Source: Thermohalobaculum xanthum
GTDB taxonomy: Bacteria; Pseudomonadota; Alphaproteobacteria; Rhodobacterales; Rhodobacteraceae
NCBI RefSeq assembly: GCF_016623495.1
Contig: NZ_JAEHHL010000006.1
Span: forward strand, 310,001-374,000
Length of the DNA: 64,000 bases
Reading direction: 5' to 3'
The notes below the pieces were generated by a model, which made no database searches, was not told the origin of the DNA, and was given only the letters and a program-made list of their open reading frames with translations. The first letter of the stretch is position 1, and each line of letters begins with the position of its first letter. Positions 8,738-17,472 of this stretch are shown here, piece after piece. The position numbers and the translations under genes are program-made.

Positions 8738-9922
8738 GTGGAGGTTTGCGCGCTGAAAGTTCTTCTTATTTCCTCCAGTTCCGGTTCGCAGGGCGGAGGC
8801 GAGATTTATCTGCGCTATCTGGCCGCGGGGCTCGGCCAAGCGGGATGCAACGTCAAACTCCTTCTCAGCGATGACCCCACCATGGATCAACTCGCCAGAG
8901 AGATCTCTTGTACGGCGTCGGTCCTGCGGCTTCCATTGACCAACACCTACCGACGGCTCTCTCGCCCGTTCGGCGCTGTGCTCGACGTTCGGCAACGACG
9001 CCGTGTCCGGAAGTTCATCGATCAATCGGATGCAGACCTCGTGCATGTAAACCAACAAGTCGCTGAAGATGGCCTCGACCTCTTGTTGGCCGCACATGAT
9101 AGCGGGAAACCTATCGTTTCGACCATCCACATCACCCATTCTGCTGCGGGTTTGGGTGCTCGGCTGGGGTGGTTGCGAGACTCTCTTGCCGGATTTGTCC
9201 TTTCAGCGCTACAGCCGCGGATCATCTGTGTCTCTGACGCGGCGGCCTCGACCATGCGCGAGCGCTCGAAGTTGAGCACTCTCGACATCTCGGCCATTCA
9301 TCCGGCAGTCCCCAGCGTTGACGCTCATGCCCTTCGCACCGCGCGAAAAAATGCCCGACAAGATTGGGGAGTGCTAGACGAGGACGTGGTCGTTGGAGCA
9401 GTCGGTCGAATAGAGCCTCAGAAAAACCCTACATTACTTTTCGATGCTTTCTCTGGCGCGGCGGAAGCGCTGCCAAACCTGAAATTTGTCTGGATCGGCG
9501 ATGGATCTTTTCGGTCGACCATCGAGATGCGTGCGAGAAAGAAGGGGTTGGTTGACCGTGTCATTGTGGAAGGCTGGCGGGATGACGCGCGTTTTCGCAT
9601 GGCCGGTCTTGACATCTTCGCCATGCCGTCCCGCTTTGAGGGATTGCCTCTCGCACTGCTCGAAGCAATGCATGCTGGACTCGCGATCTGTGCAAGCGAT
9701 GCAGACGGCATCGTCGAGGCAATCGCACATGGACGCGATGGTCTGATTCTTTCCACTTCGGCGAAAAGTGTTTGGTCTAACGCCTTTTGCAGTCTGGCGC
9801 GTAATGAGGCATTGCGCCGCTCACTGGGAGAGGCCGCTCGCGAAAAAGCATCAGAAAGCTATAGTGTCAGCAGGATGGCTCGGGAGACCCTCAACCTTTA
9901 CCAACGAAGTATCACTTGTTGA
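8738..9922 (+). CDS. Family 4 glycosyltransferase
   Basis: This GT-B enzyme of about 394 residues has an N-terminal strand, KVLLISSSSGSQGGGEIYLRYL, with the GGGE loop that contacts substrate. The donor domain has VVGAVGRIEPQKNPTLLFDAF and DIFAMPSRFEGLPLALLEAMHAGL. The GTG at 8738 is eight bases after the previous stop; the longer frame from the TTG at 8705 overlaps that gene. It is the last intact gene of the first glycosyltransferase operon; the next kilobase has no convincing gene. Confidence 0.87.
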   Translation: MEVCALKVLLISSSSGSQGGGEIYLRYLAAGLGQAGCNVKLLLSDDPTMDQLAREISCTASVLRLPLTNTYRRLSRPFGAVLDVRQRRRVRKFIDQSDADLVHVNQQVAEDGLDLLLAAHDSGKPIVSTIHITHSAAGLGARLGWLRDSLAGFVLSALQPRIICVSDAAASTMRERSKLSTLDISAIHPAVPSVDAHALRTARKNARQDWGVLDEDVVVGAVGRIEPQKNPTLLFDAFSGAAEALPNLKFVWIGDGSFRSTIEMRARKKGLVDRVIVEGWRDDARFRMAGLDIFAMPSRFEGLPLALLEAMHAGLAICASDADGIVEAIAHGRDGLILSTSAKSVWSNAFCSLARNEALRRSLGEAAREKASESYSVSRMARETLNLYQRSITC

Positions 9923-10952
9923 AAGGACTGCTAGAGTTTTGTGTATGCAGAGTCTCCAGCCCAACGACTCCCAGTTTTTAAAGGGATGAACGGAAACGAA
10001 AAGCCTTAGATCGTTTTATGAATGGATGCCTCGGTTGGCGGCTCAGTATGGTTGGTGACGCGGGCGTGAGGTCGTCGGTTTGTCATTCCTTTTTTGCAGC
10101 GATTTCCGTGTAAGAACTTCATAGGTAATGAGTCATGGACCCAGTCACCCACACGCCCAAATCTTCTAGGCGGCTAGCTTACTCGCGAACGTTCGTTGGC
10201 CAGATCAAGTTGTCGCCGGAATTTAATTTTTGCTTTTTCTAAATCGGGATAATTCTCGTGCACATCTGCGATCTGGGAATATATGCCACAACGTCGGCGC
10301 GCACGTCGTGCTCGAAAGCGCCGTACAATGCCGCTGATTCGCGGGCCCTGGTGGCACCACCTCCCGCCCTTTTGCGGCCATACCGCCAGAGTGCTCTGCG
10401 GCCAGATTTCGCGTGAGGTCTTGCCGGAAGGAGTGGCTGGATCAGAAGGCCGTGAAGCCGAGCAGCCTTGAGGATTTAGATTGTGGTCCTCGTCATCCTT
10501 GCTCTCCTTTCTAGGCCTGTGGCGGCCGCCGCTACTGCCGCGAGCCCGGAGCTTCCGGGCAGAGAGAGAACCGACGCCTCGCCTGCGGACACTCACGCTC
10601 CGTTCGGGCACAAATTCTAGTGGTTCATTTGCTGGTCGGTAGTCCATGGACGCGACACGCCCCGAAGTATGCAAGCGCGGCAAAATGTGAGCGGAGCCGG
10701 ACGCAAACCTCACATCAAAGGGCGCAAACGACCGCAATGCGGGAAAAAGCAGTCATCTGAGTGCTCTTGTCAGATGACCGCGTTGAGCCCAAAGCGGCCG
10801 CGGAGAAATCGGTCGCGGTTCTCTAGGTCGAGGAGACCGGACTGGCACAAACGGCCAGCCCATAGGGCAAGCTGCAGAGCAATTCCTGCTCGCAGGCATG
10901 CGACGGATGGTCTTGATTGACGCAAAATGCCCGACTGTGCAGCCTGCGGGGC
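9923..10952. other. About 1 kb without a supportable gene
   Basis: Open frames exist on both strands, the longest being minus 10174-10737. They are arginine-rich, lack recognisable motifs and lack a convincing ribosome binding site. The composition is mixed, with AT-rich patches such as 10095-10110 and 10225-10250. This is what decayed genes or mobile-element debris look like, and it separates the intact GT operon from a frameshifted acyltransferase. Confidence 0.5.
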
Positions 10953-11955
10953 ATGTATTCAGGCAAGATGATCAAGCCGCTGCACGGGATGCGGGGGGTT
11001 GCTGCGCTCACGGTGGTATTCGGCCATTTCGCGCCTGGAGGAGCGCCGGCCCTCGGCGTCGTGCTGTTCTTCGTGCTGAGCGGTTTCCTGATCGGCAAGC
11101 TTTATACTGAGCAGGCGTTCACCGGCGCGAATGTCTGGCGCTACGTAGTGGCCCGGTTCGCGCGGGTCTATCCGCTGTTCGCGGTCGTGATCATCTGCAC
11201 CAGCGTGCTCAACGCCTTTACCTCGGCTCATGTCTTCGGTCTCGACCCCGACGAGGTACCGAAGCACCTAGCCCTCGTGGGCTCTGCCGCCACGGTCTGG
11301 ACCATCTCGACAGAATTCCAGTTCTACATCCTGTTCATTCTCGTCTGGGCACTTCGGTCGCGCCTACCCTCCGCGCTAATCGCCGTTTTGCCGCTGCTCG
11401 TGCTGGCGACGGCGATCGCGCTTTGGATCGGCACCGACGCCACCCGGATCAGCATTTTCGGCTACCTTCACATCTTCCTGCTCGGGGTTCTGACCGCCAG
11501 CCTCACCGCGCGGTTGGATCACGCCTGGCAGCCGGTGGCGGCCCTCGCCGTCGCTGTGCGCCGCAGCCTACCTCGCGGCCTATGTGGTCATGCCTTTCCT
11601 CTACACCCCCCGTTGGGTCTATCTGGACCTCATTTCGATCGGGATCTGCACCGCGCTCTTGGCATCAACGATTTTGGGCCGGGACTGCTTTGGCAATCGC
11701 ATCCTCAGCCGGCCGGTATTCGTTTGGCTCGGCGAAATTTCCTTCGGGGTCTATCTACTCCACCGGCATGCCCAGTGGATCGTGGACGAAATGCTGGGCG
11801 ATGCGTCGAGATGGGCAACACTTGCCCCCAAGATTGCGGTGACCCTTGTCCTTGCCGAATTGGCCAACCGGTTGATCGAACGACCCTGCCACGCGTGGCT
11901 GCGAAAGCTTGGCGACCGGTTCCCGTCTCGACTACTGCGGTCCGCGAACCAATAG
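10953..11955 (+). pseudogene. Acyltransferase family 3 (OafA-like), single frameshift
   Basis: The first part has IKPLHGMRGVAALTVVFGHF and LFFVLSGFLIGKLY, the diagnostic start of PF01757 membrane acyltransferases (R of the MRG loop and the catalytic-site H of GHF). Hydrophobic helices follow up to about 11550. The remaining helices and the tail (VFVWLGEISFGVYLLH and ANRLIERPC) continue in the next frame, entering at about 11553-11580. A single extra base near 11555 explains this. With the frame repaired the protein is about 333 residues, normal for the family. It would O-acetylate a polysaccharide from a cytoplasmic acyl donor. As written it stops at 11987 with a nonsense C-terminus. Confidence 0.85.
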
Positions 11956-11974
11956 GAGTCGAGCGACCGCTTTG

Positions 11975-12169
11975 GACTGCGGCCTGAACTTGCTCCTGCG
12001 TCTTCGGGTCGGGAGGGTGGAGCCAGAGCGCCTCGCCGACTTGCTTGACTAGAATCTCGTTCCAATGATCGCAAACGGACCCGCCAAAACTCTTAAGGCG
12101 GCCGTGACCTAGCGCCAGATCACCCGGGTCGATGCGAATGGTCTCGGTCTCGGTCTTCTTTTTCTTCAT
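11975..12169 (-). pseudogene. Truncated alphaproteobacterial conserved protein (HGGxSTG-partner family)
   Basis: An ATG at 12169 opens a frame with MKKKKTETETIRIDPGDLAL, then LKSFGGSVCDHWNEIL and EALWLHPPDPKTQ. From memory of the family this resembles the N-terminus of the proteins that elsewhere continue into AMECYRRAM...HRGKGQQKVTVEHVHV, of which 18838-19455 is a complete member. Here the similarity stops at about residue 65, and the frame runs into the antisense of the acyltransferase tail, so the gene is cut. The 23-bp IS-like repeat lies 80 bases upstream of its start. Confidence 0.5.
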
Positions 12170-12248
12170 GGTGTCAGCCTCACATTTCTCTGGGATCGCG
12201 CCCGCCCGCCCCGGAAACTGCCGTCGCAATGGACCAGAGATCGGCCAT

Positions 12249-12271
12249 GCACTAACAATGAGACTGGACCA
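12249..12271. repeat. Copy 1 of a 23-bp IS-end-like repeat
   Basis: This segment matches 16054-16076 in 21 of 23 positions and in the same orientation (GCACTAACAAT, then two variable bases apart, then ACTGGACCA). It is followed by CTTAGTGGGGTC, which is absent from the second copy. The CTGGACCA end with a following short spacer resembles termini left by IS3/IS21-type elements; that identity is recalled, not tested. Confidence 0.6.
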
Positions 12272-12384
12272 CTTAGTGGGGTCTGCTCACTGACGTCTAC
12301 TTGGGATCAGCGTTGGCGCATGCGGCGCCCTCGATCTCGACCGGAGCAACGTTCTTGCGCGCCATCATCGAACGGAGATTAGCC

Positions 12385-12609
12385 GTGCACCGCTTGCCAC
12401 TCGTTATCGTCGCGATCCTATTGCCCGTGCCGGCGATGGCCTACATCGGCCCAGGCGCGGGCATCTCGGCGATTGGGTCGCTCCTCGCGCTTCTGGGGGC
12501 GATCGTGCTCGCCGTGTTTGGGCTGGTCTGGTATCCGGTGAAGCGCCTAATCCGTCGGCGCAAGGCAGCCCCGGCGGAGCTTTCCAAGGACTCTGGCTCC
12601 GGAGAATGA
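12385..12609 (+). CDS. Small membrane protein with YIGPGAG motif
   Basis: Starting at the GTG at 12385, the product is 74 residues. A signal-peptide-like stretch (LPLVIVAILLPVPAMA) is followed by YIGPGAGISAIG, one further membrane helix (LLALLGAIVLAVFGLVWY) and a basic tail KRLIRRRK. The ORF can extend to a TTG at 12301, but the added residues are unconserved-looking. Small YIGPGAG proteins occur beside sulfotransferase or phosphatase genes in related bacteria (recalled). Function is unknown. Its stop overlaps the start of the next gene (ATGA). Confidence 0.7.
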   Translation: MHRLPLVIVAILLPVPAMAYIGPGAGISAIGSLLALLGAIVLAVFGLVWYPVKRLIRRRKAAPAELSKDSGSGE

Positions 12610-12992
12610 CTGCAGGCCTAGCTCCCTATGCGGTCGCGATCGCCGCGATCTTCCTTTTAGCGGCAGCATTTTCGGTCTCTGGGCTAGTTCAGCGGTTCAG
12701 ACTTTGTATTGCGCTCATGTCTAACGCGGCTAGGGTGCTTCGCGACCCCGCGCTCGATGACGACACGAAGGAGCGCACTGCACGGCGGAGCGCGCTGATC
12801 CTCTTAGCCCAATTTGGGATAATCACGGCGGTTTCGGTGGCGGTCTTCGCGATTCCGGCGGCGGCGGTGTGGCTGGCCGATCTTGTGGGTTTCGCGACAA
12901 TGGGCGCCGTATGGAAAACGTTGTTCGAACCCCGTTTGATCACGGGCGCCGCGCTCTTCTTCTTCGTGCTCGTCTGGATCCAAAGGCGCTAG
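12606..12992 (+). CDS. Small membrane protein of unknown function
   Basis: This 128-residue product has three predicted membrane helices: residues 5-28, 66-92 and 108-124. The loop between the first two is charged and cytoplasmic-looking (DPALDDDTKERTARR). I do not recognise the family. The ATG overlaps the TGA of the YIGPGAG protein, so the two are very probably co-translated and may act together. It runs convergently into the arylsulfotransferase-like gene, their ends overlapping by four bases. Confidence 0.7.
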   Translation: MTAGLAPYAVAIAAIFLLAAAFSVSGLVQRFRLCIALMSNAARVLRDPALDDDTKERTARRSALILLAQFGIITAVSVAVFAIPAAAVWLADLVGFATMGAVWKTLFEPRLITGAALFFFVLVWIQRR

Positions 12993-14407
12993 CGGCGGTC
13001 GGGCCGGGCGTAGTTAATCCCGTAAAGGCTAAACCGCGTCGCCTTGTCGGCGTCCGGATCTGGCCGCCCCCCGATGCCGGTCAGGTCGTGAAGGTGGTCG
13101 TAGACCGTAATAAGGCGACCGGTGGCGATGTCGACCTCGAAGGCGAGCCCTTCGTGGGTGAAGCTTGCGATCACCCGGCGTCGGTCGGGAGAGATGTCGA
13201 TGTGGCCGGCCTTGTTTGTGAACACGAAACGCCAAGGCTCAGGCGTCGTGTCAATGGGAAAGACCCTGCGCTCCGTACCGGCGGCTATGTCGATCTCTAG
13301 GATGCGCGAGGGGGGGCCGAACTCATCGCCGCCGTGGTTGTCGAAGACGAGGAACCGCGTTCCTGCCAGATGGTGGACCGAGTGCTGCTGCACGAAGCCC
13401 CCCGCCACCACGCGCTTGATCGTCCTCGTGTCCCGGTCGAGCACCGCAAAACGCGAGATGTTGCGGAAAGAGACGATGAGATCGCCCGGCGCGATCCCGG
13501 GGCCGGCGTCCGGACCGATCTCGTCGATGAAGTTGAGATGCAGCGGATCGCATCCATTCGTGGTTTCGCGCAGAAGCATGGCCCAGTTCGAGGACCGGAA
13601 GAGTTCGAGAAGGTCGATTGACTCGACAATCTCGCCATTGGGGCCGAGCGTGTTGACGAGGTCGACGTGATGCTGTCCGTTGCCGCAGCGGATCGTCGTC
13701 CTGTGTTCGTCAGGCTCTTCGCCGATCGACAGTCGGATGTCACCCTCCCCGATCGCCATGCCAGCTACCATCGGCCGACCCTCGGAATCGAGGCGTGGCC
13801 AGTGGTGGGTGTAGTCGAACCGCGTCCAGACCGGCGCACCGTCTTCGCTGACGCGGCTCACGCCCATCCCGAAAGGAAAGATGCCTTCACCCTCGGACTG
13901 GAACGTCGTGATCAGGCTGCCGTCTCCAAGGGCTTCGATGCCCATCGGATGGACATTCCGGACGGGGTCGAACCCGATGTATTCCCTCGGAAACTCACCC
14001 GCAGTCATGTCCGCGGCAAAGATCTCGGCGGGGCGGTAGGGCCATGTGCGCGTCACGGCGCCGTCGGAACCGTATTCCACGGCGAGGCAGCCGAGGTCCG
14101 GGCAGAGGTCGCGGAAATGGTTCATTCCGCCGAATACGTAGACCGGCAGGCGGTCAAAGCTCGGATCGACAACTGTCCAGCGCCGGTCGGACGCCTGAGA
14201 CGCTGGGATGTCCGCCGATCCAATCCATTTTCCGGCATAGGGTTTCGAGCGGGATGCGTAGTGGTCGACGATGGCTTCGAGCGTCTTGAGGGCATTTCTC
14301 ACCTGGGGATAGGGAAAGACGCCGATGTGCACGACTATCATCCCGGCGATGAAGGACAAAAGGATGCCCGAAAGGGTTGGGATCGTGCGTGGGCCGATGA
14401 TCTTCAT
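12989..14407 (-). CDS. Arylsulfotransferase (ASST)-like protein, membrane anchored
   Basis: This 472-residue protein has an N-terminal anchor helix (residues about 10-32) followed by beta-propeller-like sequence. Conserved ASST features are visible in order: GCDPLHLNFIDE, PGDLIVSFRNIS, then a hydrophobic strand with LDRDT, QQHSVHHL and LVFDNHGG. These are the blades that carry the catalytic histidine and arginines in the PAPS-independent family (PF05935/PF14269). Such enzymes use phenolic sulfates as donors in the periplasm. A different role for the PF14269 branch is possible. The GGMNHFRDLCPDLGCLAVEY segment has two cysteines that could form a disulfide. It is convergent with the two small membrane proteins and divergent from the sulfotransferase at 14586. 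Confidence 0.8.
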   Translation of the reverse strand: MKIIGPRTIPTLSGILLSFIAGMIVVHIGVFPYPQVRNALKTLEAIVDHYASRSKPYAGKWIGSADIPASQASDRRWTVVDPSFDRLPVYVFGGMNHFRDLCPDLGCLAVEYGSDGAVTRTWPYRPAEIFAADMTAGEFPREYIGFDPVRNVHPMGIEALGDGSLITTFQSEGEGIFPFGMGVSRVSEDGAPVWTRFDYTHHWPRLDSEGRPMVAGMAIGEGDIRLSIGEEPDEHRTTIRCGNGQHHVDLVNTLGPNGEIVESIDLLELFRSSNWAMLLRETTNGCDPLHLNFIDEIGPDAGPGIAPGDLIVSFRNISRFAVLDRDTRTIKRVVAGGFVQQHSVHHLAGTRFLVFDNHGGDEFGPPSRILEIDIAAGTERRVFPIDTTPEPWRFVFTNKAGHIDISPDRRRVIASFTHEGLAFEVDIATGRLITVYDHLHDLTGIGGRPDPDADKATRFSLYGINYARPDRR

Positions 14408-14585
14408 GAAACCCGCCGTTCCTCTTTTGCGCTAGCTCGATTGGCGACGACAATTAACCCCGGGTCTAGATCGGTTCAACCGCCGCGGAGACTCGTGGCG
14501 GCCGAACGCCCGCCTTCCCGATTTCCATGCGGAGACCTTAGGTGCTAAGGCCCCCCGCATCGCACAGACAGGCACCCAAGGTCCA

Positions 14586-15659
14586 TTGAACGATCTCGTC
14601 AGATACTCGTGGCTCGATAAGCTCGTACATCGGGTAGCCTTCGCGGCGCCAGTTCTTCAGATCGCGCTGTCGGACGTGGAAGACGGCCTGTTCCGTCAGA
14701 AGACGGGCGCCGTCCCCGACACGCCGCCCGTCTTCGTCACTTCGCTTCCGAGGGCCGGGACGACGGCACTTCTTAAGTTCCTGGCTCATCTGCCCGGGTT
14801 CGCCACGCACACCTATCGAGACATGCCTTTCGTCATGGCTCCTCTGCTGTGGGACCGTCTGTCGGGCGCGTTTCGAAAACGGTCCGAATTGGCTGAGCGC
14901 GCCCACGGCGACGGGATCCAGGTTGGCTTTGACAGCCCCGAGGGGTTCGAGGAGGTGATCTGGCACGCCTACTGGCCGGGACATTACGAACCGGCGGGCA
15001 TCCAGCTTTGGACAGTCAATGATGCCGATCCGGATGCGGTGGGCTTCTTTTGGAGGCACTTTCGCAAGGTCGTGGCGCTTCGCGGGACGGCAGGGGGCGC
15101 TCCGGGTCGATATTTGTCGAAAAACAACGCGAACATGGGTCGGATCGACCTTCTACAGAAGATCTTCCCCGGCGCGACGGTGATCGTCCCCGTCCGGCAC
15201 CCGCTGTCTCAGGCGGCGTCACTTCTCAGGCAGCACCGCAACTTCACCGAATTGCACCGGCACAATCCTTTCGTGCGATGCTATATGAGCGACATCGGGC
15301 ATTTCGAATTCGGAGCGCTTCATCGTCCGCTTCTGTTCCCGGGGTTTCGGGACATGAGCTTTGGGCTTTCGCCCGATGCGCTTGACTACTGGCTCGCCTA
15401 CTGGATCGCGGCGTTCGAGCATGTCCTGAAAAGACGCGACGCGGTGTCACTCGTGCGGTTCGAGTCTTTTGTCTCGGGCGATCCCGCCACAATCCTCTGC
15501 CTTTGCGAGTTGGTCGAGACGGACCCGTCCCACGCCGCCCGTCTGACGAAAGACCTCCGCCCGGCGCCCCCTGTCTCTCCGGAAGCGCTGGCGCACCGCG
15601 GACCCCTGCGCGACCGGGCTGAGGCACTCTACCGTGAGCTTTTCGAGGGAAGTACCTGA
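14586..15659 (+). CDS. Sulfotransferase family protein
   Basis: This protein of about 357 residues has FVTSLPRAGTTALLKFL, the PAPS 5'-phosphosulfate loop, about 50 residues in. VIVPVRHPLSQAASLLRQH later supplies the 3'-phosphate arginine and serine. VSLVRFESF near residue 290 is the usual last conserved strand. No ATG lies at the 5' end; the TTG at 14586 is the best available start, so the N-terminus is uncertain. It is unrelated in detail to the sulfotransferase at 582. Together with the ASST-like gene it forms a sulfation module between two IS-like repeats. Confidence 0.83.
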   Translation: MNDLVRYSWLDKLVHRVAFAAPVLQIALSDVEDGLFRQKTGAVPDTPPVFVTSLPRAGTTALLKFLAHLPGFATHTYRDMPFVMAPLLWDRLSGAFRKRSELAERAHGDGIQVGFDSPEGFEEVIWHAYWPGHYEPAGIQLWTVNDADPDAVGFFWRHFRKVVALRGTAGGAPGRYLSKNNANMGRIDLLQKIFPGATVIVPVRHPLSQAASLLRQHRNFTELHRHNPFVRCYMSDIGHFEFGALHRPLLFPGFRDMSFGLSPDALDYWLAYWIAAFEHVLKRRDAVSLVRFESFVSGDPATILCLCELVETDPSHAARLTKDLRPAPPVSPEALAHRGPLRDRAEALYRELFEGST

Positions 15660-15771
15660 GGGCTTCGTGGTCCCCGCCGAAGGAACTCGCACTCCATCAG
15701 ATCAACGAACGGGAGGGCGCTGTCAGACGGATTGGAATCAGTCTCAGTTTGTTTGGCGCAGTGGCATTTCT

Positions 15772-15975
15772 GGCCGTTCCGAGTTGACGCCATTCGGTAA
15801 CAGCGGCGGTTCGATGGCGCCCGAAGATGTCCCTGCTGGAGAGGCTGCGTACCTGATCGAAGTGATTGTGGACGGAGGAATGAACGGCGGCGATGGTCTG
15901 CAAATTTCGCATTCGCCGGAACCGGAGCATCGCTCTTTTGCGTCGTCGTAAGGGTAGGTGTGCCTTCTCGACACG
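15772..15975 (-). mobile_element. C-terminal remnant of an IS6-family-like transposase
   Basis: The minus frame reads RVEKAHLPLRRRKRAMLRF, then RRMRNLQTIAAVHSSVHNHF and SRDIFGRHRTAAVTEWRQL. This is the characteristic tail of the DDE transposases (ENSHLPFRRRERAM...FASVHASVHNHFN...RSAALAEW) commonly classed as IS6-like in alphaproteobacteria. Nothing of the DDE catalytic core is present upstream, and neighbouring frames are broken. This is therefore a relic. Confidence 0.65.
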
Positions 15976-16053
15976 GTTGCGGCCCTACAGTGCCTTGAGG
16001 TGCTGGCAACCCGCTCCAGAAACCGTCGTCCAGATGGAAACTAGGCCGATCAC

Positions 16054-16076
16054 GCACTAACAATCACACTGGACCA
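16054..16076. repeat. Copy 2 of the 23-bp IS-end-like repeat
   Basis: The repeat is in direct orientation and 21/23 identical to 12249-12271. It lies just downstream, in genome order, of the IS6-like transposase tail and 120 bases before the end of the tyrosine recombinase gene. The two copies enclose 3.8 kb holding the sulfation module. Confidence 0.6.
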
Positions 16077-16197
16077 GTCAGATCAGGATTCCCAAGATCA
16101 TCTACTCAATTTGATCTTTGTACGGTGTCATTGGTGTAGCTACGCACTCTGCTGTCGCATCTGTTAGTATTGTCGGATGCAATATGCGGAGTTTTTC

Positions 16198-17160
16198 TTA
16201 CCCGGCCCGCACTCCGCTGCGCGATGGCGATGGCTCATTTGTTAGCATCGCCCAGCGCCGCTGATGGAGCTTCTTGGTCTCGGAGTTTTCGACGTAGCGC
16301 AAGACGACATCAGGTTTTTTCCAACCGCCAGCCTGCATGATCGCGAGAGTGTCAAAACCGCTCACCATCATATCTTGAGCGGCGCCGACGCGCATAGAAT
16401 GCCCGGAGAGCCGCTCAGAAATTGCTTCTTGGATGCCAGCGCCCAGCGCCGCGCGCTTGACCAGACGTCGGATCGAGCAGGTTCGCAGCGGCAGCCCCGA
16501 GGGCCGGCCCAAATGCAATCCTTGAAACATTGGCCCATCTGCGATGCAGGCCGCGCTCAGCCATCTGGATACGCGGTCTGAACATGCCGGAGAGAGATGC
16601 GCGATGCGGCCGCGCCCAAACCCGTCTGATTTGGAATGCGGCACCAGAAGACGCCCCGTGCCGTCCCTGTTCCACGTGGCGTGACGGACTTCAATCCGCG
16701 CAATCTCCGAGCTTCGGCAAAGTGTATCGTAGCCAACGCTCAAAAGGGCAGCGTCGCGCAGCCCGGCAAGGGTTTCTGGCAACCTAGAGAGCATCTGTTC
16801 AAGAATTGCATAAGTGAGCCCTTGTGCCTGCTCGGGCCGCTCGCCCTTGAGGCGTGTCGCGCGCCGGACTGCGAGGCGCACCAGGCTGTTTGTCGTGGGG
16901 TCCGGAAGATCACAGATGCGGTGGGCAAAGACGATTGCAGCGATGCGGCGTTTGATCGTCGAGGCTCTGTGCTCTGCGGTTTGCTCGTCCACGAACATTG
17001 CGAGCGTCTCGGCAGAAGCTGGGAGCCAATGCTTACCCAGTTTGTCGCACCACCGCTTGAAGATGTTCATGTCTGCCCGATACGCTGAGAGCGTGTGAGG
17101 CGCATAAGCGCCCTCTGCAAGCGCAAGGATTCCCTCTATAGTCGATCGCCTCGATGGCAT
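16198..17160 (-). CDS. Tyrosine recombinase / site-specific integrase
   Basis: The product is 320 residues from the ATG at 17160 (328 from 17184). The N-terminal half is a SAM-like core-binding domain (YAPHTLSAYRADMNIFKRWC). In numbering from 17184, the catalytic half carries R157 (TLCRSSEIARI), K185 (HSKSDG), H262-x-x-R265 (GHSMRVGAAQ), W288 (AGGWKKP) and Y297 (LRYVE). The full tyrosine-recombinase set is therefore present and the enzyme looks active. It is divergent from an XRE regulator across an AT-rich 60-bp gap. No matching tRNA or obvious att pair is visible near it. Confidence 0.88.
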   Translation of the reverse strand: MPSRRSTIEGILALAEGAYAPHTLSAYRADMNIFKRWCDKLGKHWLPASAETLAMFVDEQTAEHRASTIKRRIAAIVFAHRICDLPDPTTNSLVRLAVRRATRLKGERPEQAQGLTYAILEQMLSRLPETLAGLRDAALLSVGYDTLCRSSEIARIEVRHATWNRDGTGRLLVPHSKSDGFGRGRIAHLSPACSDRVSRWLSAACIADGPMFQGLHLGRPSGLPLRTCSIRRLVKRAALGAGIQEAISERLSGHSMRVGAAQDMMVSGFDTLAIMQAGGWKKPDVVLRYVENSETKKLHQRRWAMLTNEPSPSRSGVRAG

Positions 17161-17191
17161 GGGGGTCCGTCTGGGGTGGTGCATGAAGGAT

Positions 17192-17215
17192 ATTAATAGA
17201 ATATATTATTTTAAT
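17192..17215. promoter_or_regulatory. Imperfect 24-bp palindrome between integrase and XRE gene
   Basis: ATTAATAG and ATTTTAAT flank a perfectly palindromic AATATATT core; 6 of 8 outer positions pair. TTAATAGA also occurs twice in direct orientation (17193-17200 and 17211-17218), 18 bases apart. The position in the divergent gap suggests an operator for the XRE protein controlling itself and the integrase. Confidence 0.5.
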
Positions 17216-17226
17216 AGAGTTGGTCA

Positions 17227-17472
17227 ATGATCTCTGGTGCGCAAATCAGGGCAGCTCGCGCATTGCTCGGAATCTCAGCCAAAGAACTCGCCTCGATTTC
17301 AGATGTAGCTTGGTCCACCGTCCAGCGATATGAGGCAGGCGGCGCAGCGCAGATCAGGTCACGCGACACCGCTGATCGCATCCAGGTGGCCCTCGAAGCC
17401 CAAGGCATCGAATTCCTCGGTGACCCAGTCGAATCGCCTGGGGTCCGGCTGAAGCCGGTTCGAAACGAATGA
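17227..17472 (+). CDS. XRE-family helix-turn-helix regulator
   Basis: This 81-residue protein is almost entirely one Cro/CI-type domain. It reads SGAQIRAARALLGISAKELA (helices 1-2), SDVAWSTVQRYEAGG (recognition helix 3) and then IQVALEAQGIEFL, the common end of short XRE repressors with a C-terminal GIEFL strand. It lies 12 bases after the AT-rich palindrome and is divergent from the recombinase. It is therefore likely to repress its own and the integrase promoter. Confidence 0.88.
   Translation: MISGAQIRAARALLGISAKELASISDVAWSTVQRYEAGGAAQIRSRDTADRIQVALEAQGIEFLGDPVESPGVRLKPVRNE

Noticed and set aside
10174-10737. 187-codon minus-strand ORF as a gene
   Set aside because: Arginine-rich, no ribosome site and no recognisable domain. 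It lies in a region of mobile-element debris.
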